Positions 16,881 through 25,660 are shown, numbered from the stretch's first letter. The stretch is 64,000 bases of DNA from Nitrospirillum amazonense (GCF_007828035.1 NZ_VITV01000008.1:124001-188000); one strand, 5' to 3'. Numbers and translations are program-made. The notes: generated from the sequence alone by a model not told the origin.

Positions 16881-17240
16881 GGCCGACACATCCCCAATTC
16901 CAGCCGCAAGCCGCCTGTATACCGGCGGTTGCGGCTGGGGTTAAGGGTACAGATGTTCCCCTTCAGAGAACGCTTTTAAAGGGGGCCATGGTCCGAATGT
17001 GGCAGGAGAGGGCCGGCGGCGAAGGCGGTAGTGTTGATGCCCAGACTGTGGCGGGTGGCGGATGAGACATGATCCATCCGGCCCATCGATAACAACGCAT
17101 GGGTTTTATCGATTTTCCTTTTACCCCCGGACCCCGGTCTAATGCGGCCCCAAGACGGGAGGAATAAAGACGCCAGCGTAGCCGGGTCGTGAACCCGGGC
17201 GTTCCCGTCGTCAGTAGCGGTACAGACAGGAACCGGCAGC
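16881..17240. other. Intergenic region, no gene seen, with one AT-rich palindrome
   Basis: About 360 bases between the divergent TetR and cyclase genes. No coding frame is convincing. The notable feature is ATCGATAA (17085-17092) repeated inverted as TTATCGAT (17106-17113), followed by TTTTCCTTTTACC, which could be an operator or promoter of the cyclase-family gene. Confidence 0.5.
17085..17113. promoter_or_regulatory. Palindrome ATCGATAA-N13-TTATCGAT, candidate operator
   Basis: Perfect 8-bp inverted repeat with a 13-base spacer, centred about 140 bases upstream of the cyclase-family gene. The TetR or AraC neighbours are possible binders, but this is inference only. Confidence 0.35.
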
Positions 17241-18017
17241 ATGGCCCGCACCTTCATCGACATCTCCGTCACCCTCGACAACGACGTGGTGGCCGACCCG
17301 CCCTTCATGCGCCCGCATATCGAGTATCAGACGCATAAGGACACGCTGCATGAGCTGACGGTGTTCTTCCCCGATCTGGACCCCAACGATATGCCGGATG
17401 CGGAGTTCGCGGCGGCCGAGACCGTGCGCCTCTCCACCCACAACGGCACCCATCTGGATGCGCCCTGGCACTACGCCTCCACCATGAACAAGGGGCAGCG
17501 GGCGATCACCATCGATGAGGTGCCGCTGGAATGGTGCTTCAACCCCGGTGTGAAGCTGGACTTCCGCCACCTCCCAGACGGGCATGTGGTCGGCGCGGGG
17601 GAGGTTGAGGCGGAACTGGCCCGCATCGGCCATACCTTACGGCCGCTGGACATCGTGCTGGTCAACACCCGTGCCGGTTCCCGCTATGGCCATGGCGACT
17701 TCCTGGGCGCCGGTTGCGGCATGGGGCGGGAGGCGACGCTGTACCTGACGGAACGCGGCGTGCGTGTCACCGGCACCGACGCGTGGAGCTGGGACGCCCC
17801 CTTCCCCCACACCGCCAAGAAGTTCGCCGAGACAAAGGACGTCGGCCTGATCTGGGAAGGCCACAAGGCCGGCCGCGACATTGGCTATTGCCACCTGGAA
17901 AAGCTGCATAACCTTGAGGCGCTGCCCGCCACGGGCTTCACCGTCAGCTGCTTCCCCGCCAAGATCAAAGGGGCGTCGGCCGGCTGGACCCGGGCGGTGG
18001 CGATCATCGACACCTGA
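17241..18017 (+). CDS. Cyclase family protein (kynurenine-formamidase-like metal hydrolase)
   Basis: 258 residues, the full length of the cyclase/KynB fold. The signature metal-binding motif HNGTHLDAPWH (HxGTHxDxPxH) is intact, and a later catalytic His/Glu region is seen at IGYCHLEKLHNLEAL. Family members hydrolyse N-formylkynurenine or isatin or related cyclic amides. No tryptophan-pathway genes are nearby, so the substrate is unassigned. Start 17241 follows AGGA by 9 bases. The convergent AraC gene lies 12 bases downstream. Confidence 0.85.
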   Translation: MARTFIDISVTLDNDVVADPPFMRPHIEYQTHKDTLHELTVFFPDLDPNDMPDAEFAAAETVRLSTHNGTHLDAPWHYASTMNKGQRAITIDEVPLEWCFNPGVKLDFRHLPDGHVVGAGEVEAELARIGHTLRPLDIVLVNTRAGSRYGHGDFLGAGCGMGREATLYLTERGVRVTGTDAWSWDAPFPHTAKKFAETKDVGLIWEGHKAGRDIGYCHLEKLHNLEALPATGFTVSCFPAKIKGASAGWTRAVAIIDT

Positions 18018-18029
18018 CGCTGCTGTTCC

Positions 18030-18830
18030 TCATCCTCTAAGGTACCGGCTGGGCGGTACCCCCAGCAGACGCTTGAACATGCTGGTGAAGGCGGCGGGGC
18101 TGTCGTAGCCGAGATCCAGCGCCACTGTCGTCACCGCCTCGCCCGCCGCCAGCCTGGGCAGGGCCGCGAACAGGCAGGCCTGCTGGCGCCAGGCGGCGAA
18201 GCTGAGGCCTGTTTCGCGGCGGAACTGGCGGGTGAAGGCCCGGCGGCTCATGCCCAGGTCGTTGGCCCAGCCGTCGATGGTGGCGTGCGGGTCGGGATCG
18301 GCCACGAAGGCACGGCAGCGGGCCGCCAGCCGCCCGTCGGTGGGCAGGGGCATGGACAGGGGTAAGACGGGCAGCGACGGCAGCTCATGCAGCAGCAGCC
18401 CCATGATCAGGCTGCCCCGGCTTCCTTCCTTGATTTCGGCGGGCAACTCCGCCGCCTCGATCAGCAGCGCGTGGACCAGGGGGGAGATGCCGACCACTTG
18501 GCAGCGTTCCGCCCGGGGATCCAGGGCGCCTTCCTCCCGCGCCGGGGGCAGCACGGCGGGGGCGATGTACAGGCTGCGCATGGCGCCTGGGCCCGCGACC
18601 ACCTCCACCTCGTGCACCACGCCGGCGGGTATCCACACCGCCCGCTCCGGTGGCACCATCCAGGTTCCCTGGGCCGTGGCCACGGTCATGACTCCGCATA
18701 TACCATACAGCAACTGACAGCGGCTGTGCTGATGCGGCGGCAGGATAAAGCCCTGCGGATAATCGTTGCCCACGGCAAAAACCGGGGCTGGCAATTCCTC
18801 CAACGTCAGGGACCGGACGTTGCGCACCAT
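18030..18830 (-). CDS. AraC family transcriptional regulator with cupin sensor domain
   Basis: 266 residues. An N-terminal cupin (about 20-110, PPHQHSRCQLLYG and PPERAVWIPAGVVHEVEV) is followed by two C-terminal HTH motifs (about 175-265, DPHATIDGWANDLGMSRRAFTRQFRRETG and LDLGYDSPAAFTSMFKRLLG). This is the usual layout of small AraC activators that read a ligand through the cupin. It is divergent from the Fsr-like MFS gene, which such AraC proteins frequently control, so that pump is a reasonable target. Confidence 0.88.
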   Translation of the reverse strand: MVRNVRSLTLEELPAPVFAVGNDYPQGFILPPHQHSRCQLLYGICGVMTVATAQGTWMVPPERAVWIPAGVVHEVEVVAGPGAMRSLYIAPAVLPPAREEGALDPRAERCQVVGISPLVHALLIEAAELPAEIKEGSRGSLIMGLLLHELPSLPVLPLSMPLPTDGRLAARCRAFVADPDPHATIDGWANDLGMSRRAFTRQFRRETGLSFAAWRQQACLFAALPRLAAGEAVTTVALDLGYDSPAAFTSMFKRLLGVPPSRYLRG

Positions 18831-18972
18831 GGTGTTGGCCCACTCTCACAGGAAATTGGCCTGACCCCGTAAGCGGGCCGGCGCCTTGGCGGGTAGCTTG
18901 TCCATTGCCCGCTGAAATGCAAGCCGCGTGAGCGGCGGGGACTGTGGGATGGGCGCTGTGAAAGAGGGGGGA

Positions 18973-20247
18973 ATGTTGGTGACTCAAGCGCAAGGCGTTG
19001 TTGAATCTGGGCCGGCTTCAGGCGCGGGCATGGATGTCGGCCCGGCGGCGGCGGCCAAGGTGGGGGGTACCGTGTTCTCGGTGCTGGGGGCCATCAGCTT
19101 CTGCCATCTGCTGAACGACATGATGCAGTCCATGCTGCCGGCCATCTACCCCATCCTGAAGGGCAGCTTCGACCTCAGCTTCAGCCAGGTGGGCCTGGTG
19201 ACTCTGGTCTACCAGATCACCGCCTCGCTGCTGCAGCCCTTGATCGGCCTTTACACCGACGCCAAGCCCAAGCCCTATTCCCTGTCGATCGGCATGGGCT
19301 TCACCCTGGTGGGCCTGGTGCTACTGGCGACGGCGCCCAGCTTTGTCCTGGTGCTGGCGGCGGCGGCGCTGGTGGGCACCGGTTCCTCCGTCTTTCATCC
19401 TGAATCCTCGCGCGTGGCCCGCATGGCCTCGGGCGGGCGGCACGGCCTGGCGCAGTCGCTGTTCCAGGTGGGCGGCAACGCCGGTTCCGCCTTGGGGCCC
19501 CTGCTGGCCGCCTTCATCATTGTCCCGCACGGCCGGGGCAGCATCGCCTGGTTCTCCCTGGCCGCTTTCCTGGGCATGATCGTCCTGGCCAGGATCGGCC
19601 TGTGGTACAAGCGCAACGCCAAGCCCAAGGCCGCCAAGGCGGTGAAGGAGGATCTGACCGGCCTGACGCCGCGCCAAGTGGGGCTGGCCTTCGCCATCCT
19701 GCTGGCGCTGATCTTCTCCAAGTATGTCTACCTGGCCAGCATCACCAGCTACTTCACCTTCTATCTCATCCAGACCTTCGGCGTTTCGGTGAAGGCGGCG
19801 CAGTTGCACCTGTTCATCTTCCTGGGCGCGGCCGCCGTGGGCACCATCGCCGGAGGTCCCATCGGCGACCGCTTTGGGCGCAAGCACGTCATCTGGTGGT
19901 CCATCCTGGGCGTGCTGCCCTTCACCCTGGTCCTGCCCTACGCCAACCTGTTCTGGACCAGCGTGCTCAGCGGTGTCATCGGCGTGTGCCTGGCCTCTGC
20001 CTTCCCGGCCATCGTCGTCTATGCCCAGGAACTGATGCCGGGCAAGGTCGGCACCGTGGCCGGCCTGTTCTTCGGCCTGGCCTTCGGGGTGGCCGGTGTG
20101 GCCGCCGCGGCCCTGGGCTGGTTGGCCGACCTGACCAGCATCACCACCGTTTACAAAATCTGCGCCTACCTGCCGGCCCTGGGCATCCTGACGGTATTCC
20201 TGCCGGATATCGAAGGGGCGATGAAGCGGGCGGGCCAGGCGGGGTAA
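18973..20247 (+). CDS. MFS transporter, fosmidomycin-resistance (Fsr) type
   Basis: About 424 residues with 12 predicted membrane helices. The sequence HLLNDMMQSMLPAIYPILK near the start, the loop VFHPESSRVARMASGGRHGLAQSLFQVGGNAGSALGPLL (about 120-160) and the second-half DRFGRK motif are typical of the Fsr/YfnA-like export group. It probably extrudes a drug or metabolite. ATG 18973 was chosen because AGAGGGGG lies just before it; in-frame starts at 18949 and 18928 would add a short leader. The divergent AraC regulator is the likely controller. Confidence 0.85.
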   Translation: MLVTQAQGVVESGPASGAGMDVGPAAAAKVGGTVFSVLGAISFCHLLNDMMQSMLPAIYPILKGSFDLSFSQVGLVTLVYQITASLLQPLIGLYTDAKPKPYSLSIGMGFTLVGLVLLATAPSFVLVLAAAALVGTGSSVFHPESSRVARMASGGRHGLAQSLFQVGGNAGSALGPLLAAFIIVPHGRGSIAWFSLAAFLGMIVLARIGLWYKRNAKPKAAKAVKEDLTGLTPRQVGLAFAILLALIFSKYVYLASITSYFTFYLIQTFGVSVKAAQLHLFIFLGAAAVGTIAGGPIGDRFGRKHVIWWSILGVLPFTLVLPYANLFWTSVLSGVIGVCLASAFPAIVVYAQELMPGKVGTVAGLFFGLAFGVAGVAAAALGWLADLTSITTVYKICAYLPALGILTVFLPDIEGAMKRAGQAG

Positions 20248-20251
20248 GGGA

Positions 20252-20722
20252 TTACGGTGTCTTGGCGCGCTCTATGAAATAGTCCTCGCCCTCATAGAGA
20301 TAAATGGCCTTACCGTCGCCCAGGAACAATACTCGGCCGACGGGACCTTTGTCACAGGCGAGCCGCGCATCAATGACTGACCCCTTCTGAGGAATAAGAT
20401 TCTTGGCGCTCTTGGGCAAGTTGCTACCAAAGAGTTTCATGACTTGGTCGCCGGGTATGGTCCGGTTGGGATAAGAGGCATTGGCGCAGGTGATTGAGAA
20501 TGGATCCGTGAACGACGTCGGAGCGAAGACGAGTTTGGTTCCCACTTCCTCTGGTCGCCTGTCAGCGCAGTCTTTGCAGAGGACTTTGGTGATGGTCCAG
20601 GTCCCGAACATTTCGAGCGAGCCTTGAGTATTTCCCATCGGCCTGACATGAACACCTTCATCGGCAGTGGCGTTCGATGCTGAAGCAGTGAAAATAAGAG
20701 CAAAGGCAAGTAGCAATCTCAT
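20252..20722 (-). CDS. Small secreted protein, paralogue of the next gene upstream
   Basis: 156 residues with a signal peptide (MRLLLAFALIFTASASNATA). The mature part contains MFGTWTITKVLCKDCADRRPEEVG and PVGRVLFLGDGKAIYLYEG, matching nearly domain for domain the protein encoded at 20744-21205. Two cysteines in a CxxC (CKDC) and two further Cys suggest disulphides in the periplasm. No known family is recognised; the GTWTITK start of the domain faintly recalls lipocalin-like beta barrels. It is third in an operon with the paralogue and an NlpC/P60-like gene; an immunity or inhibitor role is a speculation from that context. Confidence 0.75.
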   Translation of the reverse strand: MRLLLAFALIFTASASNATADEGVHVRPMGNTQGSLEMFGTWTITKVLCKDCADRRPEEVGTKLVFAPTSFTDPFSITCANASYPNRTIPGDQVMKLFGSNLPKSAKNLIPQKGSVIDARLACDKGPVGRVLFLGDGKAIYLYEGEDYFIERAKTP

Positions 20723-20743
20723 TGGTATCGACCCTGCTTGTCG

Positions 20744-21205
20744 TCAATGCGCTTTGCGCTCAATCAAAAAGTCGACGCTCTCGAAGAGATAGATTGCCTT
20801 GTCACCCCCCAGGAAAAGCACGCGGGCGTAGGGGCCGCCGCCGCAGTTCAGGCGCGTGTCTGTGACAGTGCCGCCGGCGGGAAGCAGTTTTTGGGCACCC
20901 TTAGGTAGTTTGAATAGTTTTACCGCCTCTAGACTGGATAGTGCCCGGTTCGGATAGGCCACGTCTGAGGCGCAAGTCGTTGAGAAGGGATCGGTAAACG
21001 CGGTGCCGGAAAGAATAATTTCCGTACCGACCTCTGCCGGCTGCCGGCCCTTGCACTGGCTGCACAACACTTTGGTCACGGTCCAGGTCCCGAACATTTC
21101 GGGCGAGCCTTGAGGGTTGGCCATTGGTGGCAGAGCAACATCCGCTTGGACAGCAGCGGTCAGCATCATCCCCATTGCGAAGACGGTTGCAGCCAACAGC
21201 TTCAT
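20744..21205 (-). CDS. Small secreted protein, coupled to an NlpC/P60-like gene
   Basis: 153 residues with a signal peptide (MKLLAATVFAMGMMLTAAVQA). The domain reads MFGTWTVTKVLCSQCKGRQPAEVG ... ARVLFLGGDKAIYLFESVDFLIE and is clearly paralogous to the downstream gene (same CxxC, FTDPFS, YPNR and RVLFLG positions). Start 21205 overlaps the stop of the upstream NlpC/P60-like gene by 4 bases (ATGA), so its translation is coupled to that gene; a longer frame to 21253 lies inside it and is rejected. No family is recognised. A tandem pair of periplasmic proteins behind a peptidoglycan-hydrolase-like gene is an arrangement seen in effector-immunity cassettes. Confidence 0.75.
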   Translation of the reverse strand: MKLLAATVFAMGMMLTAAVQADVALPPMANPQGSPEMFGTWTVTKVLCSQCKGRQPAEVGTEIILSGTAFTDPFSTTCASDVAYPNRALSSLEAVKLFKLPKGAQKLLPAGGTVTDTRLNCGGGPYARVLFLGGDKAIYLFESVDFLIERKAH

Positions 21206-21653
21206 TGTGCAGGCCCCTTGTAGCGAAAGAACTCCTTCTTGCGTGGCCACCACCAGGTATCAGGTACCTTGACCCGACCAACGCCTTTGGACTGCATCCC
21301 TACGAATTCAGACGACGAGAGCATGATGGCGACATGGGCGGGGAAATCATGCTTGATACCGTTCTTGGTCACTTCGTATGGAACCTGACCTTTTGGAAAA
21401 TAGACGATATCGCCTACCTGAGGTGGTCCTAGCACGGGCTCAAAACGTAGCCGATCCGCCGCGATTGCGCTGAGGATTCTCGAACGAAATGCGGATTGAC
21501 GGTCTTGATGGCCAGCCAAACGAAGTATGAGCAGTCAAACGTGCCATCTGAAATAGGTGGAGTCGCATAGGCCGCATCCGATTTTGTGCTCCAAAGATTG
21601 AGTGCAGCAGTGGCTATACGTTCGGAAACAGAGGGTGGTGGCTGCTGGTCCAT
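21202..21653 (-). pseudogene. NlpC/P60-like cysteine peptidase/amidase gene with a -1 frameshift
   Basis: Two overlapping frames together make one protein of about 150 residues. The first (from 21653) carries TFDCSYFVWLAIKTVNPHF, which resembles the catalytic-Cys segment of NlpC/P60 enzymes (usually DCSGFV). The second continues RSRILSAIAADRLRFEPVLG, then PPQVGDIVYFPKGQ and the catalytic-His segment FPAHVAIMLSSSEFVGMQSKG. The frames join at a run of three T (minus strand, 21487-21489). One extra T would give HFRSRIL in a single frame, so a base was lost by mutation or sequencing error. No signal peptide is seen. It is first in an operon with two secreted paralogues. Start 21653 lacks a clear ribosome site. 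Confidence 0.6.
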
Positions 21654-21726
21654 CGCGCGTCACGTGGAGGTTCATTCAACGCAACAATGGTTGTATCGCT
21701 GGCGCCGTCTTCAAGGGAGCGGAGAT

Positions 21727-21758
21727 CAAAATAAGGGGCCGCCCCCACGGACGGCCCC
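21727..21758 (-). terminator. Rho-independent terminator of the S9 peptidase gene
   Basis: On the minus strand a GGGGCCG...CGGCCCC stem (21752-21758 / 21735-21741) is followed by TTATTTTGA. Confidence 0.8.
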
Positions 21759-21789
21759 CTCTCCATTTGCTTTTAGCTGACACCGGGCC

Positions 21790-23895
21790 TTACTTGGCCT
21801 CGGCCGTCCAGGTGTTCAGCCAGCCCAGCACCTCCTGGTGCCACTGGACGGAGTTCTGGGGCTTCAGCACCCAGTGGTTCTCGTCGGCAAAGAACACCAG
21901 CTTGCTAGGCACGCCCTTGCGCTGCAGGGCGGTAAAGGCGCCCAGGCCCTGTTCGAAGGGGATGCGGAAGTCGCGGCCGCCGTGGATGATCAGCTGCGGC
22001 TTGGTCCACTGGTCGACGTGGTTGGCGGGGTTGAAGCGTTCGTACCCGGCCGGGTTCTCCCAGACCTTGCCGCCGTTCTCCCATTCGCTGAACCACAGTT
22101 CCTCGGTGGAATAGCCCATCATGCGGTTGTCGAAGACGCCGTCATGGTTGACCAGGCACTTCCACGGGCCGTTCCAGTTGCCGGCGATCCAGTTGATCAT
22201 GAAGCCGCCGTAGCTGGCACCCAGCGCGCAGGCCCGGTCGCCGTCCAGGAAGGGGTACTTGGCCAGCGCCGCGGCCCAACCCTTCTGCAGGTCCTCCAGC
22301 GGGCGGTCACCCCAATGCTGGCTGATGGCGTCGGTGAAGGCCTGGCCGTAGCCGGTGGAGCCGTGGAAGTCGATCATGACCACGGCATAGCCCGCACCGG
22401 TGTAGGCCTGCGGGTTCCAGCGGAAGCTCCAGGCGTTGCCGAAGGAGCCCTGGGGGCCACCGTGGATGATGAAGGCCACCGGGTACTTGTGGCCTTCCTG
22501 ATAATTGGCCGGCTTCACGACATAGCCGTGGACCGTTTCGTTGTTCCAGCCGGGGAAGCTGAACTGCTCATAGGCGCCCAGGGCGACGTCCGCCAGCTTG
22601 TCGGCGCCCACGTGGGTCAGCTGCTCCGCCTTGCCGCCCTTCAGCGACACCTTGTATGCCTGCGACGGGCCGGACAGGCTGTCGGCCATGTAGACCACGC
22701 CCTTGTCGCCGCCCTTCACCAGGTCGATGGCCGTCACATGGCCCTCGCCGGTCAGCGCCTTCACCGCACCCGACTTCACGTCGACGGAGAACAGCTTGGA
22801 CTGGCCCACGTCGTAGGCGGTGGTCAGGAGCGTGCGGCCATCGGCGGTCCAGGCCAGCGTGTCGGCGGAGCGGTCCCAGCTGGGGTCGATCTCGCGCGTT
22901 TCGTCGCTCTTCAGGTCGCGGACCATGATGCCGAAGCGGTCGGCCTCGAAGGTCGGCCGCTTCATGGCGCGCCAGGCCAGCTTGGACCCGTCGGGGCTGA
23001 ACACGGGCCCCGTGTCCATGGCGGCGTTACCGGCCGTCAGGTTGACGGGGGCGGCGCTGCCGTCCATGGGGACTTGCCACAGGTCCAGGTTGGTGCTCCA
23101 CGGTTCCGTGCGGCCGGCCAGGCGGGCGGTGAAGACCACCGTCTTGCCGTCCGGGCTGATGGTGATCTCGCTGTCATCGCCGAAGGGCTTGCCCGGCGCG
23201 TCGCCGTCGAAGCCCTTCATCAGCGGCACGGGCGCGCCGGTGGCGACACCCTCGCCGTTCAGCGCCAGGGCGAACAAATGGTTGCGGGTGCCGTCGGCCC
23301 ATTCATCCCAATGACGAACGAAGACCTTGTCGAACACCACGCCGCTGGACTTGGCGATGTCCGCCGGCTTGGCCGGCTTGTCACCCGTCTCGGTGCCGGG
23401 GAACACGGCCATGGACACGACGATGTGCGTGCCGTCCGGCGCCAGGTTGAAGCTGCCCACGTCCAGCGGCAGGGCTGTCACCTGGGTGGCCTGGGTGCCG
23501 GCCGCATTCGTCTTCCACACCTGCTGGCTGCCGGACCGGCCGGACATGAAATAGAGGCTCTTGCCATCGGCCGACCAGCGCGGGGTGCTGGCGCCGCCGT
23601 CGGAGATGGCCAGGCGGCGGCCGTCGCCCTTGCCATCGATCTCTTTCACCCACAGGGAGTGGGCGGCCTTGTTGCTGGCGTAGTCGACGGTGCGGACGTC
23701 GAAGGCAAGCAGGCGTCCATCGGGCGAAACGCGCGCGTCGCTGGCGCGGTCCATCGTCGCCAGTTCCATCGGCGTCAGGCCGTGCTTGGCTGCCTGCGCG
23801 TCGGCCGGCGTGGCGGCCAGGGCCAGCGTCAACGCCAGCGGCGCGCAGAAAGTGACGCGCCGGGCCAGGCCCAGGGCGGAAACGGATCGGTCCAT
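21790..23895 (-). CDS. S9 family (acylaminoacyl-/dipeptidyl-peptidase-like) exported serine peptidase
   Basis: 701 residues with a signal peptide (RRVTFCAPLALTLALAATPADA). An N-terminal WD40-like beta-propeller (DARVSPDGRLLAFDVRT, TPRWSADGKSLYFMSG, FSPDGSKLAWRAM) leads to a C-terminal alpha/beta-hydrolase of the prolyl-oligopeptidase type. That domain has HGGPQGSFGNAWSFRWNPQ, the nucleophile in LGASYGGFMINWI, Asp in IIHGGRDFRIPFEQG and His in ADENHWVLKPQN. It degrades peptides in the periplasm. Start 23895 follows GGAGAG by 5 bases; a frame reaching 24450 runs through the neighbouring membrane protein and is rejected. Its own terminator lies 30 bases downstream. Confidence 0.92.
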   Translation of the reverse strand: MDRSVSALGLARRVTFCAPLALTLALAATPADAQAAKHGLTPMELATMDRASDARVSPDGRLLAFDVRTVDYASNKAAHSLWVKEIDGKGDGRRLAISDGGASTPRWSADGKSLYFMSGRSGSQQVWKTNAAGTQATQVTALPLDVGSFNLAPDGTHIVVSMAVFPGTETGDKPAKPADIAKSSGVVFDKVFVRHWDEWADGTRNHLFALALNGEGVATGAPVPLMKGFDGDAPGKPFGDDSEITISPDGKTVVFTARLAGRTEPWSTNLDLWQVPMDGSAAPVNLTAGNAAMDTGPVFSPDGSKLAWRAMKRPTFEADRFGIMVRDLKSDETREIDPSWDRSADTLAWTADGRTLLTTAYDVGQSKLFSVDVKSGAVKALTGEGHVTAIDLVKGGDKGVVYMADSLSGPSQAYKVSLKGGKAEQLTHVGADKLADVALGAYEQFSFPGWNNETVHGYVVKPANYQEGHKYPVAFIIHGGPQGSFGNAWSFRWNPQAYTGAGYAVVMIDFHGSTGYGQAFTDAISQHWGDRPLEDLQKGWAAALAKYPFLDGDRACALGASYGGFMINWIAGNWNGPWKCLVNHDGVFDNRMMGYSTEELWFSEWENGGKVWENPAGYERFNPANHVDQWTKPQLIIHGGRDFRIPFEQGLGAFTALQRKGVPSKLVFFADENHWVLKPQNSVQWHQEVLGWLNTWTAEAK

Positions 23896-23975
23896 CAAGC
23901 TCTCCAGAAAGGCAAGAACCCCATCGGCCGTTGCGGCCGCTTGGCGGCCGTCATAACCCAAAACGCTTCCCAAGC

Positions 23976-24353
23976 CTACCGCCCAGCGGCGTCGTACCAC
24001 CACCTGCCCCGGTACCCGTCCCGAAACAACCAGCCGGCCAGGCCACCCAGCGCCCCCGTGAAGACGGACAGCGCCGTCCCCAGCGCCAGGATGACGGCGG
24101 GCACGTCGCCCAGCCGCCACGACACCAGAATGCCTATGAGGGCGCAGGCGCCGCCCACCAACGCGCCGCCCATGACAGCGATGGACAGCCCGGTCCGGGT
24201 ACGGCCGTAGAGGAAGCCGGCAAGGGCGGAGATGGCCATGCCCCCCACGGCGAAGAAATCGGCGATCACCGGCACGTAGTGGCCGGCCACCACCATGGCC
24301 ACTTGCAGCGCCGTGCCGGCCAGCGTAGCACGGAACAAGATGCTCCCCGGCAT
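23976..24353 (-). CDS. Small four-helix membrane protein, unknown
   Basis: 125 residues, almost entirely hydrophobic, with about four membrane helices (ATLAGTALQVAMVVAGHYV, FFAVGGMAISALAGFLYG, IAVMGGALVGGACALIGI, VILALGTALSVFTGALGGL). The start at 24353 has AGGA upstream at a somewhat long spacing; upstream Mets at 24425 and 24398 are poorer. No family is recognised. It ends 80 bases before the S9 peptidase gene on the same strand and may be co-transcribed with it. Confidence 0.6.
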   Translation of the reverse strand: MPGSILFRATLAGTALQVAMVVAGHYVPVIADFFAVGGMAISALAGFLYGRTRTGLSIAVMGGALVGGACALIGILVSWRLGDVPAVILALGTALSVFTGALGGLAGWLFRDGYRGRWWYDAAGR

Positions 24354-24676
24354 GGGCGTCGGTTTCCTCCCGTGATGAATGAGACGATCCTGAACCATCG
24401 GCGGGGACAGCACCACCCACAACAACGGCGGAAAAGGTTACAGACCGCACCCGTCCCTGCCGGGAAAACCGCCGGATCGGCCGCTGGACGCCCCTCCCCG
24501 TCGTCGGGTGGCCATGCTACGAACCCGCAGGTACGCTGGGGTTGGCGCGTTTTCGATGTCATGACAGGTTGACTGGCACGCCTTCTGCTATGCTGGTCGC
24601 TACCAAGCGTATGCGTACCCAGGAACGCCGGCAATGATCGGCGGCCTTCGATCCAAAAGCCCGGGAGGCACCTAAG
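24354..24676. other. Intergenic region upstream of the ABC/two-component operon
   Basis: 323 bases with no convincing gene. It holds the sigma-54 promoter described at 24574-24589 and the ribosome site of the binding-protein gene. The GC-rich stretch at about 24440-24560 is where enhancer sites for the DctD-like activator would be expected, but no clear inverted repeat was identified by eye. Confidence 0.6.
24574..24589 (+). promoter_or_regulatory. Sigma-54 (-24/-12) promoter of the ABC transporter operon
   Basis: TGGCACGCCTTCTGCT has GG and GC separated by exactly 10 bases and a perfect TGGCACG -24 box; the -12 box is CTGCT against consensus TTGCW. It lies 88 bases upstream of the first gene of an operon that itself encodes a sigma-54 activator. 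Confidence 0.75.
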
Positions 24677-25660
24677 ATGAAGTCCAAGAAGACTTTCGTT
24701 TCCGCCCTATTCGGCGCCAGCGCCCTATCCGCCGTCCTGGCCATGCCGGCCGCCGCCGAGGATGTGGTGCGCCTGGGTAACCTGAAGCTGGCCCACTTCG
24801 GCGCCGTGTCCTACACGCAGATGCTGACCGACTGCGGCATCAAGGTGGAGGAGCGGATTTTCGCCAAGGGCCCCGACATCATGCAGGCCATGGTGGCCGG
24901 TGAGCTGGACGTGGGCGCCACCGCGTCCGAGGCCGCGATCTCCGGCCGCGCCGCCGGCGCCCCCATCTACATCGTCGCCGGTTTCGCCAAGGGCGGCGCC
25001 CGCCTGGTGGCGGCGCCCGAGGCCAAGGTGACCAAGGTCGCCGACCTGAAGGGCAAGAAGGTGGGCGTCACGCGGGGCGGCATCCAGGAGGTGCTGCTGG
25101 CCGCCGAGCTGGCGCAGAACAACCTCACCTGGTCCGATCAGCCGGGCAAGGACGTGCAGATCGTCTACCTGAACTATCCGGACCTGAACCAGGCACTGAT
25201 GCTGAAGCAGCTGGACGCCATCATGCAGACGGAGCCGCAGGGCTCGCAGGCCGTGAACGGCGGCTTCGGCGTCGAGGTGATGAAGCCCTACGACACCGCT
25301 ATCGGCACCCCCGTGCGCACCCTGGTGATGTCGGAGGAGTTCCACGACAAGCATAAGGCCGTAGCCGAGAAGTTCATGCGCTGCTTCGTGAAGGCAACCA
25401 AGACCTTCATCGACAAGCCGGACGTGGCGTCCAAGTATGTGCGCGAGACGCTGTTCAAGAAGCAGCTGACCGAGGCCGACTTCAACAGCGCCATGGGCAA
25501 CGCCCAGTACAGCTATGACATCGATCCGGCCCAGATCCAGATCACGGGCGAGACCATGGCGAAGTATGGCGTGTCCAAGATGGCCAAGGTGCCGACCGCC
25601 ACCGATTACGTGAAGCTGGACCTGCTGGCCGATGCCAAGAAGGACCTGGGCATCCAGTAA
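24677..25660 (+). CDS. ABC transporter substrate-binding protein (NMT1/SsuA-TauA-like)
   Basis: 327 residues with a signal peptide (MKSKKTFVSALFGASALSAVLAMPAAA). The mature protein is a type II periplasmic binding protein of the NMT1/TauA/SsuA class: RLGNLKLAHFGAVSYTQ, GPDIMQAMVAGELDVGATASEAAIS, KVADLKGKKVGVTRGG and ALMLKQLDAIMQTEPQGSQA. These capture small organic acids, sulphonates, pyrimidines or amines; the ligand is not evident here. It is first in the operon, with GGAGG 9 bases upstream and a sigma-54 promoter before it. The partner permease and ATPase follow directly. Confidence 0.9.
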   Translation: MKSKKTFVSALFGASALSAVLAMPAAAEDVVRLGNLKLAHFGAVSYTQMLTDCGIKVEERIFAKGPDIMQAMVAGELDVGATASEAAISGRAAGAPIYIVAGFAKGGARLVAAPEAKVTKVADLKGKKVGVTRGGIQEVLLAAELAQNNLTWSDQPGKDVQIVYLNYPDLNQALMLKQLDAIMQTEPQGSQAVNGGFGVEVMKPYDTAIGTPVRTLVMSEEFHDKHKAVAEKFMRCFVKATKTFIDKPDVASKYVRETLFKKQLTEADFNSAMGNAQYSYDIDPAQIQITGETMAKYGVSKMAKVPTATDYVKLDLLADAKKDLGIQ

